This document shows, in pieces, positions 26,357 through 37,671 of a stretch of DNA of 64,000 nucleotides. The first letter of the stretch is position 1. Each line of letters starts with the position of its first letter. Source of the stretch: Variovorax sp. 54. GTDB taxonomy: Bacteria; Pseudomonadota; Gammaproteobacteria; Burkholderiales; Burkholderiaceae_C. The notes under the pieces were generated by a model that did no database searches, was not told the origin of the DNA, and worked only from the letters and a program-made list of their open reading frames with translations. The stretch covers positions 124,001 through 188,000 of the forward strand of contig NZ_PEFF01000001.1 in the NCBI RefSeq assembly GCF_002754375.1. Direction: 5' to 3'. The translations under genes and the position numbers were made by a program.

Positions 26357-27568
26357 ATGAATCCCTTGCTTTCCAAATTGCAGCCGTACCCCTTCGAGCG
26401 GCTGAAGCAACTGTTCGCGGGCGTCACGCCCGCCCCCGAATTCGCCCCCATCAGCCTGGGCATCGGCGAGCCCAAGCACGCCACGCCGGCCTTCATCAAG
26501 GATGCCCTGAGCGCCGGCCTCGGCGCCCTCGCCGCCTACCCGGCCACCGCCGGCGAACTGAAACTGCGCACCTCGTTCACCGACTGGCTGCATCGCCGCT
26601 ACAGCTTGGCGCTCGACCCGGCCACGCAGGTGCTGCCGGTCAACGGCTCGCGCGAGGCGCTGTTCGCGCTCGCCCAGACCGTGGTCGACGCCAGCGCCAG
26701 CCCCAAGCCGGTGGTGATGTCGCCCAACCCGTTCTATCAAATCTACGAGGGCGCCGCGCTGCTCTCGGGCGCCGAGCCGTACTACGTGCCCAGCGTGCCC
26801 GCGCGCAACTTCGCGGTCGATTGGGACAGCGTGCCCGAGGCCGTCTGGGCCCGCACCCAGCTCGTGTTCGTCTGCTCGCCGGGCAATCCCACGGGCGCCG
26901 TGATGTCTCTGGACGAGTGGAAGAAGCTCTTCGCGCTGTCCGACCGCCACGGCTTCGTGATCGCCGCCGACGAGTGCTACAGCGAGATCTACTTCCGCGA
27001 CGAGCCGCCGCTCAGCGGCCTCGAGGCCTCGATGAAGCTCGGCCGGCCCGACTTCAAGAGCCTGATCGCGCTCACCTCGCTGTCCAAGCGCAGCAACGTG
27101 CCCGGCCTGCGCAGCGGCTTCGTGGCCGGCGACGCGGCCCTCATCAAGAAGTTTTTGCTCTACCGCACCTACCACGGCAGCGCCATGAGCGGCGCCGTGG
27201 CCGCCGCCAGCATCGCGGCCTGGGGCGACGAGTCGCACGTGGTCGACAACCGCGCCCAGTACCGCGCCAAGTTCGCCGCCGTCACGCCGCTGCTCGAACC
27301 CGTGCTCGACGTGCGCCTGCCCGACGCCAGCTTCTACCTCTGGGCCGGCGTGCCCGAAGTGTGGGCTGGCGACGACGAAGCCTTCGCCCGCGCGCTCTAC
27401 GCTCAATACAATGTCACGGTTTTGCCGGGGAGCTATCTGGCGCGCGACACCGACCACAGCGCCAACCCGGGCCGCGGTCGCATCCGCATGGCGCTGGTGG
27501 CCGAAACCGCCGAGTGCGTCGAGGCCGCCCAGCGCATCGTCCGTTTCGTCAAAGACGGCCGCCGCTGA
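26357..27568 (+). CDS. dapC: Succinyldiaminopimelate transaminase
   Basis: Class I/II PLP aminotransferase of 403 residues that converts N-succinyl-2-amino-6-ketopimelate in the lysine/peptidoglycan pathway. [36 protein letters not shown] and the PLP lysine K244 in [15 protein letters not shown] match the DapC type. Its placement 50 bases before dapD and upstream of dapE supports the name over other aminotransferases. Confidence 0.94.
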   Translation: MNPLLSKLQPYPFERLKQLFAGVTPAPEFAPISLGIGEPKHATPAFIKDALSAGLGALAAYPATAGELKLRTSFTDWLHRRYSLALDPATQVLPVNGSREALFALAQTVVDASASPKPVVMSPNPFYQIYEGAALLSGAEPYYVPSVPARNFAVDWDSVPEAVWARTQLVFVCSPGNPTGAVMSLDEWKKLFALSDRHGFVIAADECYSEIYFRDEPPLSGLEASMKLGRPDFKSLIALTSLSKRSNVPGLRSGFVAGDAALIKKFLLYRTYHGSAMSGAVAAASIAAWGDESHVVDNRAQYRAKFAAVTPLLEPVLDVRLPDASFYLWAGVPEVWAGDDEAFARALYAQYNVTVLPGSYLARDTDHSANPGRGRIRMALVAETAECVEAAQRIVRFVKDGRR

Positions 27569-27618
27569 CCCCCTGTCGCCCCGCTTCCCTGCCCCCTTTT
27601 TCACCCGAGACTTTCTCC

Positions 27619-28452
<834 letters not shown>

Positions 28453-28464
28453 TCCGCAGACCTG

Positions 28465-28490
28465 CCGGCCGCTTGAACGCTCGCGGCCGG
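28465..28490 (+). terminator. Stem-loop after dapD, possible attenuating terminator
   Basis: Perfect 8-base stem ccggccgc / gcggccgg with a 10-base loop, 12 bases after the dapD stop. No T-tract follows, so it may only reduce read-through into pilU or protect the dapD 3' end. Confidence 0.4.
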
Positions 28491-28534
28491 TTCCGCTTCT
28501 TCCCTAGAAAAAACAGCACCGAGGAGAGAGACCG

Positions 28535-29683
28535 ATGAACATGATGGAACGGATTCTTCGTTTGATGGCCGAGCGCAAGGCCTCCGACATCTACCTCTCG
28601 GCCCACTCCCCGGTGATGATCCGCATCAACGGCAACTGCCTGCCGATCAATGCGCAGGTGCTGCCGCCGACCGCGCCGCTGGCGCTGCTGTCGGAAGTGG
28701 TGCCCGAAGCCCGCATCCAGGAACTGGAAAACACGGGTGAACTCAACATGGCCGTCGCCCTCGAAGGCGCCGGCAACTACCGCATCAGCGCCATGCGCCA
28801 GCGCGGCAGCTACGCCGTGGTGGTGCGGCACATCGCCTCGATCATCCCCAGCTTCGACGAGCTGAACCTGCCCGACATCCTGAAGTCGCTCATCATGGAA
28901 AAGCGCGGGCTGATCCTGATGGTGGGCGCCACCGGCGCGGGCAAGACGACCACGCTGGCCTCGATGCTCGACTACCGCAACGAGCACGCCAGCGGCCACA
29001 TCCTCACGGTCGAAGAGCCGATCGAGTTCACCTACACCAACAAGAAATCCCTGGTGAACCAGCGCGACGTGGGCAGCGACACCACCTCGCTGCAGGTGGC
29101 CCTGAAGAACGCGCTGCGCCAGGCGCCCGACGTGATCCAGATCGGCGAAATCCGCGACCGCGACACCATGACGGCCGCCATTGCCTACGCGCAGTCGGGC
29201 CACCTGTGCGTGGCCACGCTGCACGCCAACAACAGCTACCGCGCGCTGAACCGCATCCTGAGCTTCTTCCCGGTCGAGGTGCGCCCCACCCTGCTGGGCG
29301 ACCTGGGCTCGGCGCTGCGCGCCGTGGTGTCGCAGCGCCTGCTGCGCACGCCGGCCGGCGCGCGCGTGCCCGCACTCGAAGTGATGCTGAACACCGCGCT
29401 GGTGGCCGACCTGATCGAAAAGGGCGACTTCTCCGGCGTCAAGGAGGCCATGGAGCAATCGATGGCCGAAGGCTCGCAGACCTTCGAGGAAGACATCGCC
29501 CGCCTCATCACCGAAGAACGCGTGACCCGCCAGGAAGGCCTGGCCAACGCCGACTCGCCCACCAACCTGATGTGGCGCCTGCAGAACCGCGACGCGCCCA
29601 AGAAGCAGGCCGAGGATCGCGACCTGACCGACCAGCTCGACGAACCGACTTTCACCGACATCACGCTCGACGTGAAGTTCTGA
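28535..29683 (+). CDS. pilU: Type IV pilus retraction ATPase, PilT/PilU family
   Basis: 382-residue secretion-type ATPase. Walker [10 protein letters not shown] (K137), the Asp box VEEPIEFTY, Walker [12 protein letters not shown] and the His box [10 protein letters not shown] are all seen. The C-terminal extension ([24 protein letters not shown]) and the neighbourhood point to PilU rather than PilT, which is usually shorter and paired with pilU elsewhere. It is inserted between dapD and dapE; a Shine-Dalgarno (gaggaga) precedes the ATG. It powers pilus retraction as an accessory motor at the inner membrane. Confidence 0.9.
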   Translation: MNMMERILRLMAERKASDIYLSAHSPVMIRINGNCLPINAQVLPPTAPLALLSEVVPEARIQELENTGELNMAVALEGAGNYRISAMRQRGSYAVVVRHIASIIPSFDELNLPDILKSLIMEKRGLILMVGATGAGKTTTLASMLDYRNEHASGHILTVEEPIEFTYTNKKSLVNQRDVGSDTTSLQVALKNALRQAPDVIQIGEIRDRDTMTAAIAYAQSGHLCVATLHANNSYRALNRILSFFPVEVRPTLLGDLGSALRAVVSQRLLRTPAGARVPALEVMLNTALVADLIEKGDFSGVKEAMEQSMAEGSQTFEEDIARLITEERVTRQEGLANADSPTNLMWRLQNRDAPKKQAEDRDLTDQLDEPTFTDITLDVKF

Positions 29684-29708
29684 CCGCCCTTTAATCCCCG
29701 CTCCCTCG

Positions 29709-30887
29709 ATGTCCCGTACGCTCCAGCTCGCCGAACAACTGATCTCGCGCCCTTCCGTCACCCCCGACGACGCGGGTTGCCAACAGATCCTGGGCGAACG
29801 CCTCGCCGCGCTGGGCTTCACGCTGGAAACCATCGAGAGCGGCCCGGCCGATTTCCGGGTCACCAACCTCTGGGCCGTGCGCCGCCCCACGAACGGCAAG
29901 GCGACGAAGACGCTGGTGTTTGCCGGCCACACCGACGTGGTGCCCACCGGCCCGCTCGACCAGTGGAGCAGCCACCCGTTCACGCCCACGCACCGCGACG
30001 GCAAGCTCTACGGCCGCGGCGCCTGCGACATGAAGACCTCGGTCGCGGCCTTCGTGACCTCCATTGAAGAATTCCTGCAGGGCGAGCCCGACCCGGCGCT
30101 CACGCTGGCGCTGCTGCTGACCAGCGACGAGGAAGGCCCGGGCGTCGACGGCACCGTGATCGTCTGCAACGCGCTGGCCGCACGCGGTGAAACCATCGAC
30201 TACTGCATCGTCGGCGAGCCCACCTCGGTGGCGCGCTGCGGCGACATGATCAAGAACGGCCGCCGCGGCACCATGAGCAGCAAGCTCACGGTGAACGGCG
30301 TGCAGGGCCACATCGCCTACCCGCACCTGGCGAAGAACCCGGTGCATGCGGTGGCGCCCGCGCTGGCCGAGCTGGTGGTGATCAATGCCGCCGGCGGTTG
30401 GGACGCGCAAAGCAACCCCTACTTCCAGCCCACCAGCTGGCAGATCAGCAATTTCCATTCGGGCACCGGCGCGAGCAACGTCATTCCGGGCAGCGCGGTG
30501 ATCGACTTCAACTTCCGCTTCTCGACCGAATCCACGCCCGAGTCGCTGCAGCAGCGCGTGCACGCCGTGCTCGACGCACATGGCGTCGACTACACAATGG
30601 CCTGGACCGTCGGCGGCCTGCCCTTCCTGACCACGCCGGGCGAACTCGTCACGGCCGTGCAGGCGGCGATCCGCGAAGAAACCGGCCTGGACACCGAGCT
30701 GTCGACCAGCGGCGGCACCAGCGACGCGCGCTTCATCGCCAAGATCTGCAAGCAGGTCGTCGAGTGCGGCCCGGTGAACGCCAGCATCCACAAGATCGAC
30801 GAGCACATCGAGGTCGCCGAGATCGAGACGCTGAAGAACATCTACCTGCGCACGCTGCGCGGGCTCGACGCAGCGCTCGCATCATGA
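29709..30887 (+). CDS. dapE: Succinyl-diaminopimelate desuccinylase
   Basis: M20-family di-zinc hydrolase, 392 residues. Metal-site stretches are [25 protein letters not shown] and [12 protein letters not shown]; dimerisation-domain residues [24 protein letters not shown] are typical. It completes the succinylase branch with dapC and dapD upstream. The stop overlaps the prmB start (ATGA at 30884). Confidence 0.95.
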   Translation: MSRTLQLAEQLISRPSVTPDDAGCQQILGERLAALGFTLETIESGPADFRVTNLWAVRRPTNGKATKTLVFAGHTDVVPTGPLDQWSSHPFTPTHRDGKLYGRGACDMKTSVAAFVTSIEEFLQGEPDPALTLALLLTSDEEGPGVDGTVIVCNALAARGETIDYCIVGEPTSVARCGDMIKNGRRGTMSSKLTVNGVQGHIAYPHLAKNPVHAVAPALAELVVINAAGGWDAQSNPYFQPTSWQISNFHSGTGASNVIPGSAVIDFNFRFSTESTPESLQQRVHAVLDAHGVDYTMAWTVGGLPFLTTPGELVTAVQAAIREETGLDTELSTSGGTSDARFIAKICKQVVECGPVNASIHKIDEHIEVAEIETLKNIYLRTLRGLDAALAS

Positions 30888-31765
30888 GCACCGTCATCGA
30901 ACTGATCGAAGCCGGCGCAAAGCGCCTGACCAATGCCGGCGTGGCCTTCGGCCATGGCACCGCCAACGCCTTCGACGAAGCCGCCTGGCTCGTGCTGTGG
31001 CGCCTGAAGCAGCCGCTGGACGACATCGACGCCGTGGCCGACACCCCTGTGTCGCCGGCCGATGCGGCCAAGGTGGCCGCGCTCATTGACGAGCGCATCG
31101 CCACGCGCAAGCCTGCGGCCTACCTCACGAAAGAAGCCTGGCTGCAAGGCGTGCCCTTCTACGTGGACGAACGCGCCATCGTGCCGCGCAGCTTCATTGC
31201 CGAGCTCATCGCCGACGGCAGCATCGACTACTGGCTGGGCGAACACACGCAGCGCGTGCTCGACCTGTGCACCGGCAACGGCAGCCTCGCGGTGCTCGCG
31301 GCGCTCACCTACCCGGACGTGACGGTCGATGCGGCCGACCTGTCGGTCGAAGCGCTCGAAGTGGCCGCCATCAACGTCACGCGCCACGCGCTCGACGCCC
31401 GCGTCAAGTTGATTGAATCGGATGGCCTGAAGAACGTGCCCGGTACGTACGACCTCGTGCTGTGCAACCCGCCCTACGTGAACAGCGCCAGCATGGCCGC
31501 GCTGCCCGCCGAGTACCGCGCCGAGCCCGAACTGGCGCTGGCCGGCGGCACCGACGGCATGGACTTCGTGCGGCAATTGTTCGCCGACGCGCCCGCCCGC
31601 ATGAGCGAGCAGGCCGTGCTGGTGCTGGAGATCGGTAACGAGCGCGACTACTTCGAGACGGCATTTCCGCAGCTCGAGGTCGTCTGGCTCGAGACCTCGG
31701 CCGGCGAAGACCAGGTGCTGCTGGTCACCCGGACGGCGCTGCTGGCCGGCGCCGGCGTGCGTTAG
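30884..31765 (+). CDS. prmB: Ribosomal protein L3 N5-glutamine methyltransferase
   Basis: SAM-dependent methyltransferase, 293 residues. The AdoMet-binding motif [15 protein letters not shown] and catalytic NPPY (N195) are followed by [29 protein letters not shown], which separates PrmB from the release-factor enzyme PrmC. The ATG at 30884 overlaps the dapE stop, so expression is coupled to the dap operon. Confidence 0.93.
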   Translation: MSTVIELIEAGAKRLTNAGVAFGHGTANAFDEAAWLVLWRLKQPLDDIDAVADTPVSPADAAKVAALIDERIATRKPAAYLTKEAWLQGVPFYVDERAIVPRSFIAELIADGSIDYWLGEHTQRVLDLCTGNGSLAVLAALTYPDVTVDAADLSVEALEVAAINVTRHALDARVKLIESDGLKNVPGTYDLVLCNPPYVNSASMAALPAEYRAEPELALAGGTDGMDFVRQLFADAPARMSEQAVLVLEIGNERDYFETAFPQLEVVWLETSAGEDQVLLVTRTALLAGAGVR

Positions 31766-31908
31766 CGGCGCCCGACCAAGCCCCCTTTTTTCGCCTTGCA
31801 TGCAGCCTCGTGGCTGCGCCCCCTTTCATCGGGTGATGTCCGCCTTTGCCCCTTCGCGCCGGCTCGCTGAAGGTCGGACGGGATAATCCCCCCTACGGTT
31901 CCTATTTC

Positions 31909-33927
<2,019 letters not shown>

Positions 33928-34018
33928 ACCCTTTGGCCGCGCGCGGCTGGCCACCGGCCGGCCAGCGCGGGCCGGGTAGCATGGCAAGGTCAGGGAACCC
34001 GCCAAGGAGCCACGCTGC

Positions 34019-34531
34019 ATGCCTTCTTCGATCGAACTCGCCCGGGGCGATGAAAAACTCATCGCGGCCATCCACCGCAGCCGACGCCTGATCGGCCGCA
34101 AGGCCCTCATGGCCGCCGCCGCCAGCGCCATCCCGCTGCCCGGCGTCGACTGGATGGCCGACGCGGCGCTGCTCTCGCGCCTCGTGCCGCAGATCAGCGC
34201 CCAGTTCGGTCTCTCGGTCACCCAGGTCGAAAAGCTCGCGCCGCACCAGCGCGAGCGCATCCAGAAGGCCGCCACCACGCTCGGCGCCCTGCTCGTCGGG
34301 CGCCTCGTCACGCGCGAGCTGCTCATGAAGCTCGCGCGCCACGCCGGCATCCGCCTCACCGCCAAGCAAGCCACCAAGTACGTGCCCATTGCCGGGCAGG
34401 TCGTGTCGGCCGCGCTCGGCTATGCCGCGCTGCGTGCGCTGGGCGAACAGCACATCAAGGACTGCGTGCGCGTGAGCACCACGCTGGCCCTGACACCGCC
34501 CGAGCCTGCCGAACGGCTCAAGCCGGCCTGA
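34019..34531 (+). CDS. Hydrophobic helical protein, DUF697/EcsC-like
   Basis: 170 residues. Two Gly/Ala-rich hydrophobic hairpins (ALMAAAASAIPLPGVDWMADAALL and KYVPIAGQVVSAALGYAALRALGEQHI) match the pattern IPGVD... PIxGQxxxAxxxY seen in DUF697/EcsC-like proteins, which are often attached to small GTPases; here it stands alone. A Shine-Dalgarno (aaggag) lies nine bases upstream. Function unknown, membrane-associated at most. Confidence 0.75.
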   Translation: MPSSIELARGDEKLIAAIHRSRRLIGRKALMAAAASAIPLPGVDWMADAALLSRLVPQISAQFGLSVTQVEKLAPHQRERIQKAATTLGALLVGRLVTRELLMKLARHAGIRLTAKQATKYVPIAGQVVSAALGYAALRALGEQHIKDCVRVSTTLALTPPEPAERLKPA

Positions 34532-34547
34532 GCCTCCCGCACCTGCC

Positions 34548-34778
34548 TTAGTCGCCCGCCGGCGGCGGCGCAAAGGGCACAGCCGGCCGCAGCGCCTCTT
34601 CCTTCATCCGCTGCTCGTAGGCCTTCAGCAGCGCGACGTAGTGGCGCGACATCACGTCGCTCACCCGCCCCAGCCCGATCTTGCTGACCGTGGGCTGCGG
34701 AATGCCCGTTCGTTCCTGGATCTGCTTTTGCGTCAATCCCAGCGCTCGCAGCGCCTGCACCAACTCGCGTGGCTTCAT
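34548..34778 (-). CDS. Small Cro-like helix-turn-helix protein
   Basis: 76 residues with a single HTH_3-type domain (ELVQALRALGLTQKQIQERTGIPQPTVSKIGLGR). It is divergent from the CI-like repressor at 34850 with 71 bases between starts, the arrangement of a lambdoid lysis-lysogeny switch, in which this would play the Cro role. No further phage genes follow it. An antitoxin role is possible but no toxin gene is adjacent. Confidence 0.82.
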   Translation of the reverse strand: MKPRELVQALRALGLTQKQIQERTGIPQPTVSKIGLGRVSDVMSRHYVALLKAYEQRMKEEALRPAVPFAPPPAGD

Positions 34779-34798
34779 ATCGAACCCTCCCTTTTTTT

Positions 34799-34825
34799 AA
34801 TATTCTAGAGTCCAATACGAATATT
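34799..34825. promoter_or_regulatory. Operator between cro-like and CI-like genes
   Basis: A perfect 7-base inverted repeat, aatattc (34799-34805) and gaatatt (34819-34825), separated by 13 bases in an AT-rich island of the otherwise GC-rich window. The half-sites are two helical turns apart, as expected for a CI/Cro dimer site. It sits centrally in the 71-base divergent gap and would control both promoters. Confidence 0.7.
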
Positions 34826-34849
34826 CATCTGCGCTTGAATCTCCACCCC

Positions 34850-35575
34850 ATGGAGACTATTGCTTCTCGTGCCCTGGCCGCACGCAAATTCGCCAAGATG
34901 ACGCAGAAGCAGGCCGAGGCCGCTTCGGGCGTCAAGCAGTCGAGCATTTCGAAAATCGAGCGTGGCGACACCAGCCGATCGATGAGCGTGCTCGCCCTGG
35001 CACGCATCTACCGCGCCGACCCCAATTGGCTCGACACCGGCGACGGCCCCGCCCCGTGGGACGAGGTGCAGATTCGCCTGGCACGCGACAACGCCCACGA
35101 GCCGCCCGGCCCCTACCGCGTCACCCGCATCCCGCCTGCGGGCCCGGGCTTTGCGCCGCAGACGCCCGGCACCGTGCCGCTGATCACGTGGGACCACGCG
35201 GGCGAATGGCGCGGCGCCGAATCGCCGCCCCGGCCCACGCTGGCCGAGCGCTGGATTCCCTGCATCGCCCACCACAGCGCGGGCACCTACGCGCTGCGCG
35301 TGCGCGGCGACAGCATGACGTCGCCGCACGGGCACCTGAAGAGCTATCCGGCCGGATCGATCATCTTTGTCGACCCGCAACACACCACGCCCGACGACGG
35401 CGAGCGCGTGATCGCCAAGCTCGACGACGACACCAGCGGCGAAGTCACTTTCAAGGTCTACAAGGCGGACGCAGGCCGCCGCTGGCTGCTGCCGCTGAAC
35501 CCCGCGCACGAAGCGGTGCGCGTGCCCTTCACCGTGCTGGGCACCGTGATCGGCAAGTGGGAAGACGAAGACTGA
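34850..35575 (+). CDS. CI-like repressor with LexA-type (S24) self-cleavage domain
   Basis: 241 residues: N-terminal HTH (KMTQKQAEAASGVKQSSISKIERGD), hinge, and a C-terminal S24 peptidase domain. The cleavage site A117-G118 (DHAGEW), nucleophile S155 (RGDSM) and general base K190 (VIAKL) are all present, so RecA-stimulated autocleavage after DNA damage is expected. The start at 34850 is the last ATG before the HTH. With the divergent Cro-like gene and shared operator it forms a complete prophage-type switch without a prophage. Confidence 0.9.
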   Translation: METIASRALAARKFAKMTQKQAEAASGVKQSSISKIERGDTSRSMSVLALARIYRADPNWLDTGDGPAPWDEVQIRLARDNAHEPPGPYRVTRIPPAGPGFAPQTPGTVPLITWDHAGEWRGAESPPRPTLAERWIPCIAHHSAGTYALRVRGDSMTSPHGHLKSYPAGSIIFVDPQHTTPDDGERVIAKLDDDTSGEVTFKVYKADAGRRWLLPLNPAHEAVRVPFTVLGTVIGKWEDED

Positions 35576-35582
35576 GGAACTA

Positions 35583-35720
35583 AAGAGCCTCTTTTCGCGA
35601 GGTCAGGTTGCGTACAGATTCGCCGGGCACAGTGAGGTTTCTCCCGGTGGCTTGCACCTCTGATCCTCCCTCCTCCAGCAAGTCACCCTTCCAGCCCGCC
35701 CTCGTGCGGGCTGTTTTTTT
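35583..35720 (+). ncRNA. Candidate structured transcript ending in an intrinsic terminator
   Basis: Immediately after the repressor stop lies a run of potential hairpins: cctcttttcgcgagg near 35591, and gaggt... acctc spanning about 35630-35660. It ends in a strong terminator. It could be a processed 3' UTR of the repressor mRNA or an independent small RNA; no promoter was identified. Confidence 0.35.
35692..35720 (+). terminator. Intrinsic terminator downstream of the CI-like gene
   Basis: Stem cagcccgc / gcgggctg followed by seven T (35714-35720). Correct orientation for the repressor transcript. Confidence 0.88.
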
Positions 35721-35775
35721 GCCTGCATGCTGCGCGCCGGCACGGAGGTTTTGGAGCGGTCGATTTATTTTGGTA

Positions 35776-35966
35776 TATAATCTGCGGTTGCCCGAAACGA
35801 TCGGGCATTTGCCTGGCCAGGCAAGCTGAATCTCATACCAGCGCGTCGAAGTCACAGCGACGAGAAAAACAACAATGACTTCCGCAAACGAATCTTTGCC
35901 GTAGCGTGGACCGCGTAAGAGTTCACGACCAAATTCCGAACAAAGCCCTCCTCGCGAGGGCTTTGT
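35776..35966 (+). ncRNA. Candidate small RNA with 9-residue reading frame
   Basis: A consensus -10 box tataat (35776-35781) with a weak -35-like ttggag 19 bases upstream starts the block. Then come hairpins tgcccga/tcgggca (35789-35807), the 12-base palindrome gcctggccaggc (35811-35822) and cgtcg/cgacg (35844-35862). A 9-codon frame MTSANESLP (35875-35904) follows an A-rich leader. A perfect 11-base terminator stem acaaagccctc / gagggctttgt closes at 35966. The predicted transcript is about 180 bases. Not matched to a known RNA family by me; could be a regulatory RNA, a dual-function RNA, or a leader peptide attenuator for the gene at 36118. Confidence 0.5.
35940..35966 (+). terminator. Terminator hairpin of the candidate small RNA
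   Basis: 11-base perfect stem with a 5-base loop; only a short T-run (cattt) follows. Divides the small RNA block from the gene at 36118. Confidence 0.7.
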
Positions 35967-36117
35967 CATTTCCGGCCCGCCGGCGCCCCCAAGGCGTTTG
36001 CCTGCCGTCAACCCCTCTTCTTTCCTACACGATGTAACGGAATGCGGCCTACGCGGTTCCACGGGGGCGCGGGAGACGATTCGTTCACTGTCAGCACAGG
36101 GAACAAAAGGGAACGAC

Positions 36118-36372
36118 ATGAGCCTCAGGGACATCCACGAACGCTACGGCGTCAGCTTCGAAAGAGGAACCCGCGTCATCTGCGGCGGCCGCCTCGGCAC
36201 CGTCGCCGGCGCGAGCAACTCGCACATCCGCATCAAGTTCGACGGACGCCAGATCAGCAGCCCGTGCGATCCGCTGGAGGTCCAGCCCTGCCATGACGGC
36301 GCCACGGGCCCCACCGGCCTCGTGGACCTCGCGCCGCAGGCCGCCGCGCAGGACTGGCACGCTCCGGCCTGA
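36118..36372 (+). CDS. Small protein of unknown function
   Basis: 84 residues beginning MSLRDIHERYGVSFERGTRVICGGRLG. Residues 18-55 (GTRVICGGRLGTVAGASNSHIRIKFDGRQISSPCDPLEVQPC) have the beta-rich pattern of a small SH3/KOW-like barrel. No signal peptide or helix-turn-helix. An A/G-rich stretch with aaaaggga lies upstream of the ATG. It follows the candidate small RNA and is flanked by a convergent terminator. Confidence 0.7.
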   Translation: MSLRDIHERYGVSFERGTRVICGGRLGTVAGASNSHIRIKFDGRQISSPCDPLEVQPCHDGATGPTGLVDLAPQAAAQDWHAPA

Positions 36373-36381
36373 CACCCGGAC

Positions 36382-36406
36382 AGGGGCCTTGAGGGCCCCT
36401 TCTTTT
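36382..36406. terminator. Intrinsic terminator between convergent genes
   Basis: Stem aggggcc / ggcccct with a 5-base loop and a tcttttc tail, between the 84-residue gene and the LuxR-type gene on the other strand. Confidence 0.7.
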
Positions 36407-36415
36407 CGCCACTTT

Positions 36416-37366
36416 TCAGATTTCGCTCAGCACGCCGAAATCGCTGTCGCTCTGCTGCACCGCGTTCACCAGCTGCACGCGGTTGCGCGCGGCAAAGCGG
36501 CGACGCAGCTGGCGCATGTGGTAGTCGACCGTGTGGGACGACAGGTCCAGCCGGTTGGCGATTTCCTTGTCGCTACGCCCTTGCAGCAGGTGCTGCAGGA
36601 TGTCCTGCTGCGTCGCCGAGATCTCGATGCGCCCCGTGCCCGGCGCGCCGACGATGCGCGTGTGGCGCGTCACGTACTCGTGCACGCTCAGGCCCAGAAC
36701 CAGTCCCTGCCCGATCACGCTGTCGGTGATCCAGTCGCGCCCGGGCCGACGCGACAACAGGCTGATCACGGTGTGCTGGTTCACGTGCGTGGGCGAGGCC
36801 AGGCGAAACATCAGCCCGCTGCGGATGCCGCTGGCCTCGAGGTCGTCTAGAAAGCGCTGGCGCTGCCCGCCCGGGTCGTCGGGCTCCTGCGCGGCCAGGG
36901 CTTCGAGCTGCGCCACGTCCCATGCCAGCGGCACGCTCGACGCGGGCACGCCCTGCTGGCGCAGGTCGCCGCCGCAGTAGCTGTGCGCGAAGTAACGCTG
37001 GGTCCACTCGGGGTTCGCGTACGCGGTGAAGAAGCTCAGCGGCCACCAGCGTCCCCGCATGTACGCCACCGCGCCGTAGCCCAGCCAGTCGAAGTCGAGC
37101 GTGTGCAGCATGCCGCGCACCAGCGCCGCGCGGGCCTCGATGTCGGGTGCGTCCAGCAGGTCGCCGACGATGCTGGGCACGCTGCCGGCGGGGCGCTGCA
37201 CGGTCTGCGGCAGAAACAGCTGCTCCTCGCCATAGAACTGCGGAATCGGCTGGGTGCACTGAAGCTCGGCATCGGACAGCGGCGCGGGATCGACATCCTG
37301 CTGCTGCTGCGGCGCCTGCGACAGCGACGCCAACGGGGCACGATAGAACAAGGTAGACAGAATCAT
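36416..37366 (-). CDS. LuxR-type regulator with autoinducer-binding-like domain (LuxR solo)
   Basis: 316 residues. An N-terminal extension (about 1-70, Gln-rich) precedes an autoinducer-binding-like domain (about 75-235: LDFDWLGYGAVAYM, YANPEWTQRYFAHSY, PLAWD). The C-terminal LuxR HTH is ATQQDILQHLLQGRSDKEIANRLDLSSHTVDYHMRQLRRRF. No LuxI-type synthase lies in the window. The usual Asp-Pro pair that contacts acyl-homoserine lactones reads Asp-Leu here (GGDLRQQ), so it may bind something else. The ATG at 37366 is the only conventional start; no good Shine-Dalgarno. Confidence 0.88.
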   Translation of the reverse strand: MILSTLFYRAPLASLSQAPQQQQDVDPAPLSDAELQCTQPIPQFYGEEQLFLPQTVQRPAGSVPSIVGDLLDAPDIEARAALVRGMLHTLDFDWLGYGAVAYMRGRWWPLSFFTAYANPEWTQRYFAHSYCGGDLRQQGVPASSVPLAWDVAQLEALAAQEPDDPGGQRQRFLDDLEASGIRSGLMFRLASPTHVNQHTVISLLSRRPGRDWITDSVIGQGLVLGLSVHEYVTRHTRIVGAPGTGRIEISATQQDILQHLLQGRSDKEIANRLDLSSHTVDYHMRQLRRRFAARNRVQLVNAVQQSDSDFGVLSEI

Positions 37367-37671
37367 GGGAGGCCTGATGGATGTGCCGCCGGCACCAGAC
37401 AGTGTTCCGTGGGGCGGACTGGGAGCCAAACTACCAAAAGGGCGGAGACACCGCCTTGTAAATTCTTAGCAACCGACGGGCGCGCAGCCTGCCGCGCAGG
37501 CGGTGCGCGGCAATGTCCTACAGCCCGCGCTTCCAACTGAATACCTTCGCCTGAAGCACGCGCGGCACCGGTCGATTCCTGTGCGATCGAGGCTTCACAG
37601 ATGCAGACCTCGCTGGCATGCTGCGCACCGCACGAAGCAATTGCCCGACGTTCGCAAACCCCCGTCTCCCG
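37367..37671. other. Divergent intergenic region between LuxR- and AraC-type genes
   Basis: 305 bases. A strong nested stem-loop at 37481-37509 (outer cgcgca / tgcgcg, inner gcctg / caggc) is the main structure. No gene, tRNA or repeat seen. An alternative AraC start at 37618 falls inside. Confidence 0.45.

Larger units (their letters stand above)
35576..36117 (+). other. Gene-free stretch with two candidate structured RNAs
   Basis: 542 bases between the CI-like repressor and the gene at 36118 with no credible protein gene of normal size. It holds two separate terminator-ended blocks, listed individually (35583-35720 and 35776-35966). The remaining 36 kb segment up to 36117 includes the leader of the downstream gene. 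A 185-codon frame on the opposite strand (35580-36134) lacks domain character. Confidence 0.55.

Noticed and set aside
35875..35904. tmRNA-like tag frame (ANES... resembling ANDE...)
   Set aside because: No tRNA-like acceptor ends, no ANDERFALAA tag and no pseudoknot pattern; the frame ends after nine codons.
35580..36134. A 184-codon minus-strand frame across the RNA candidates
   Set aside because: Antisense to terminators and hairpins, no domain and no convincing start signal.
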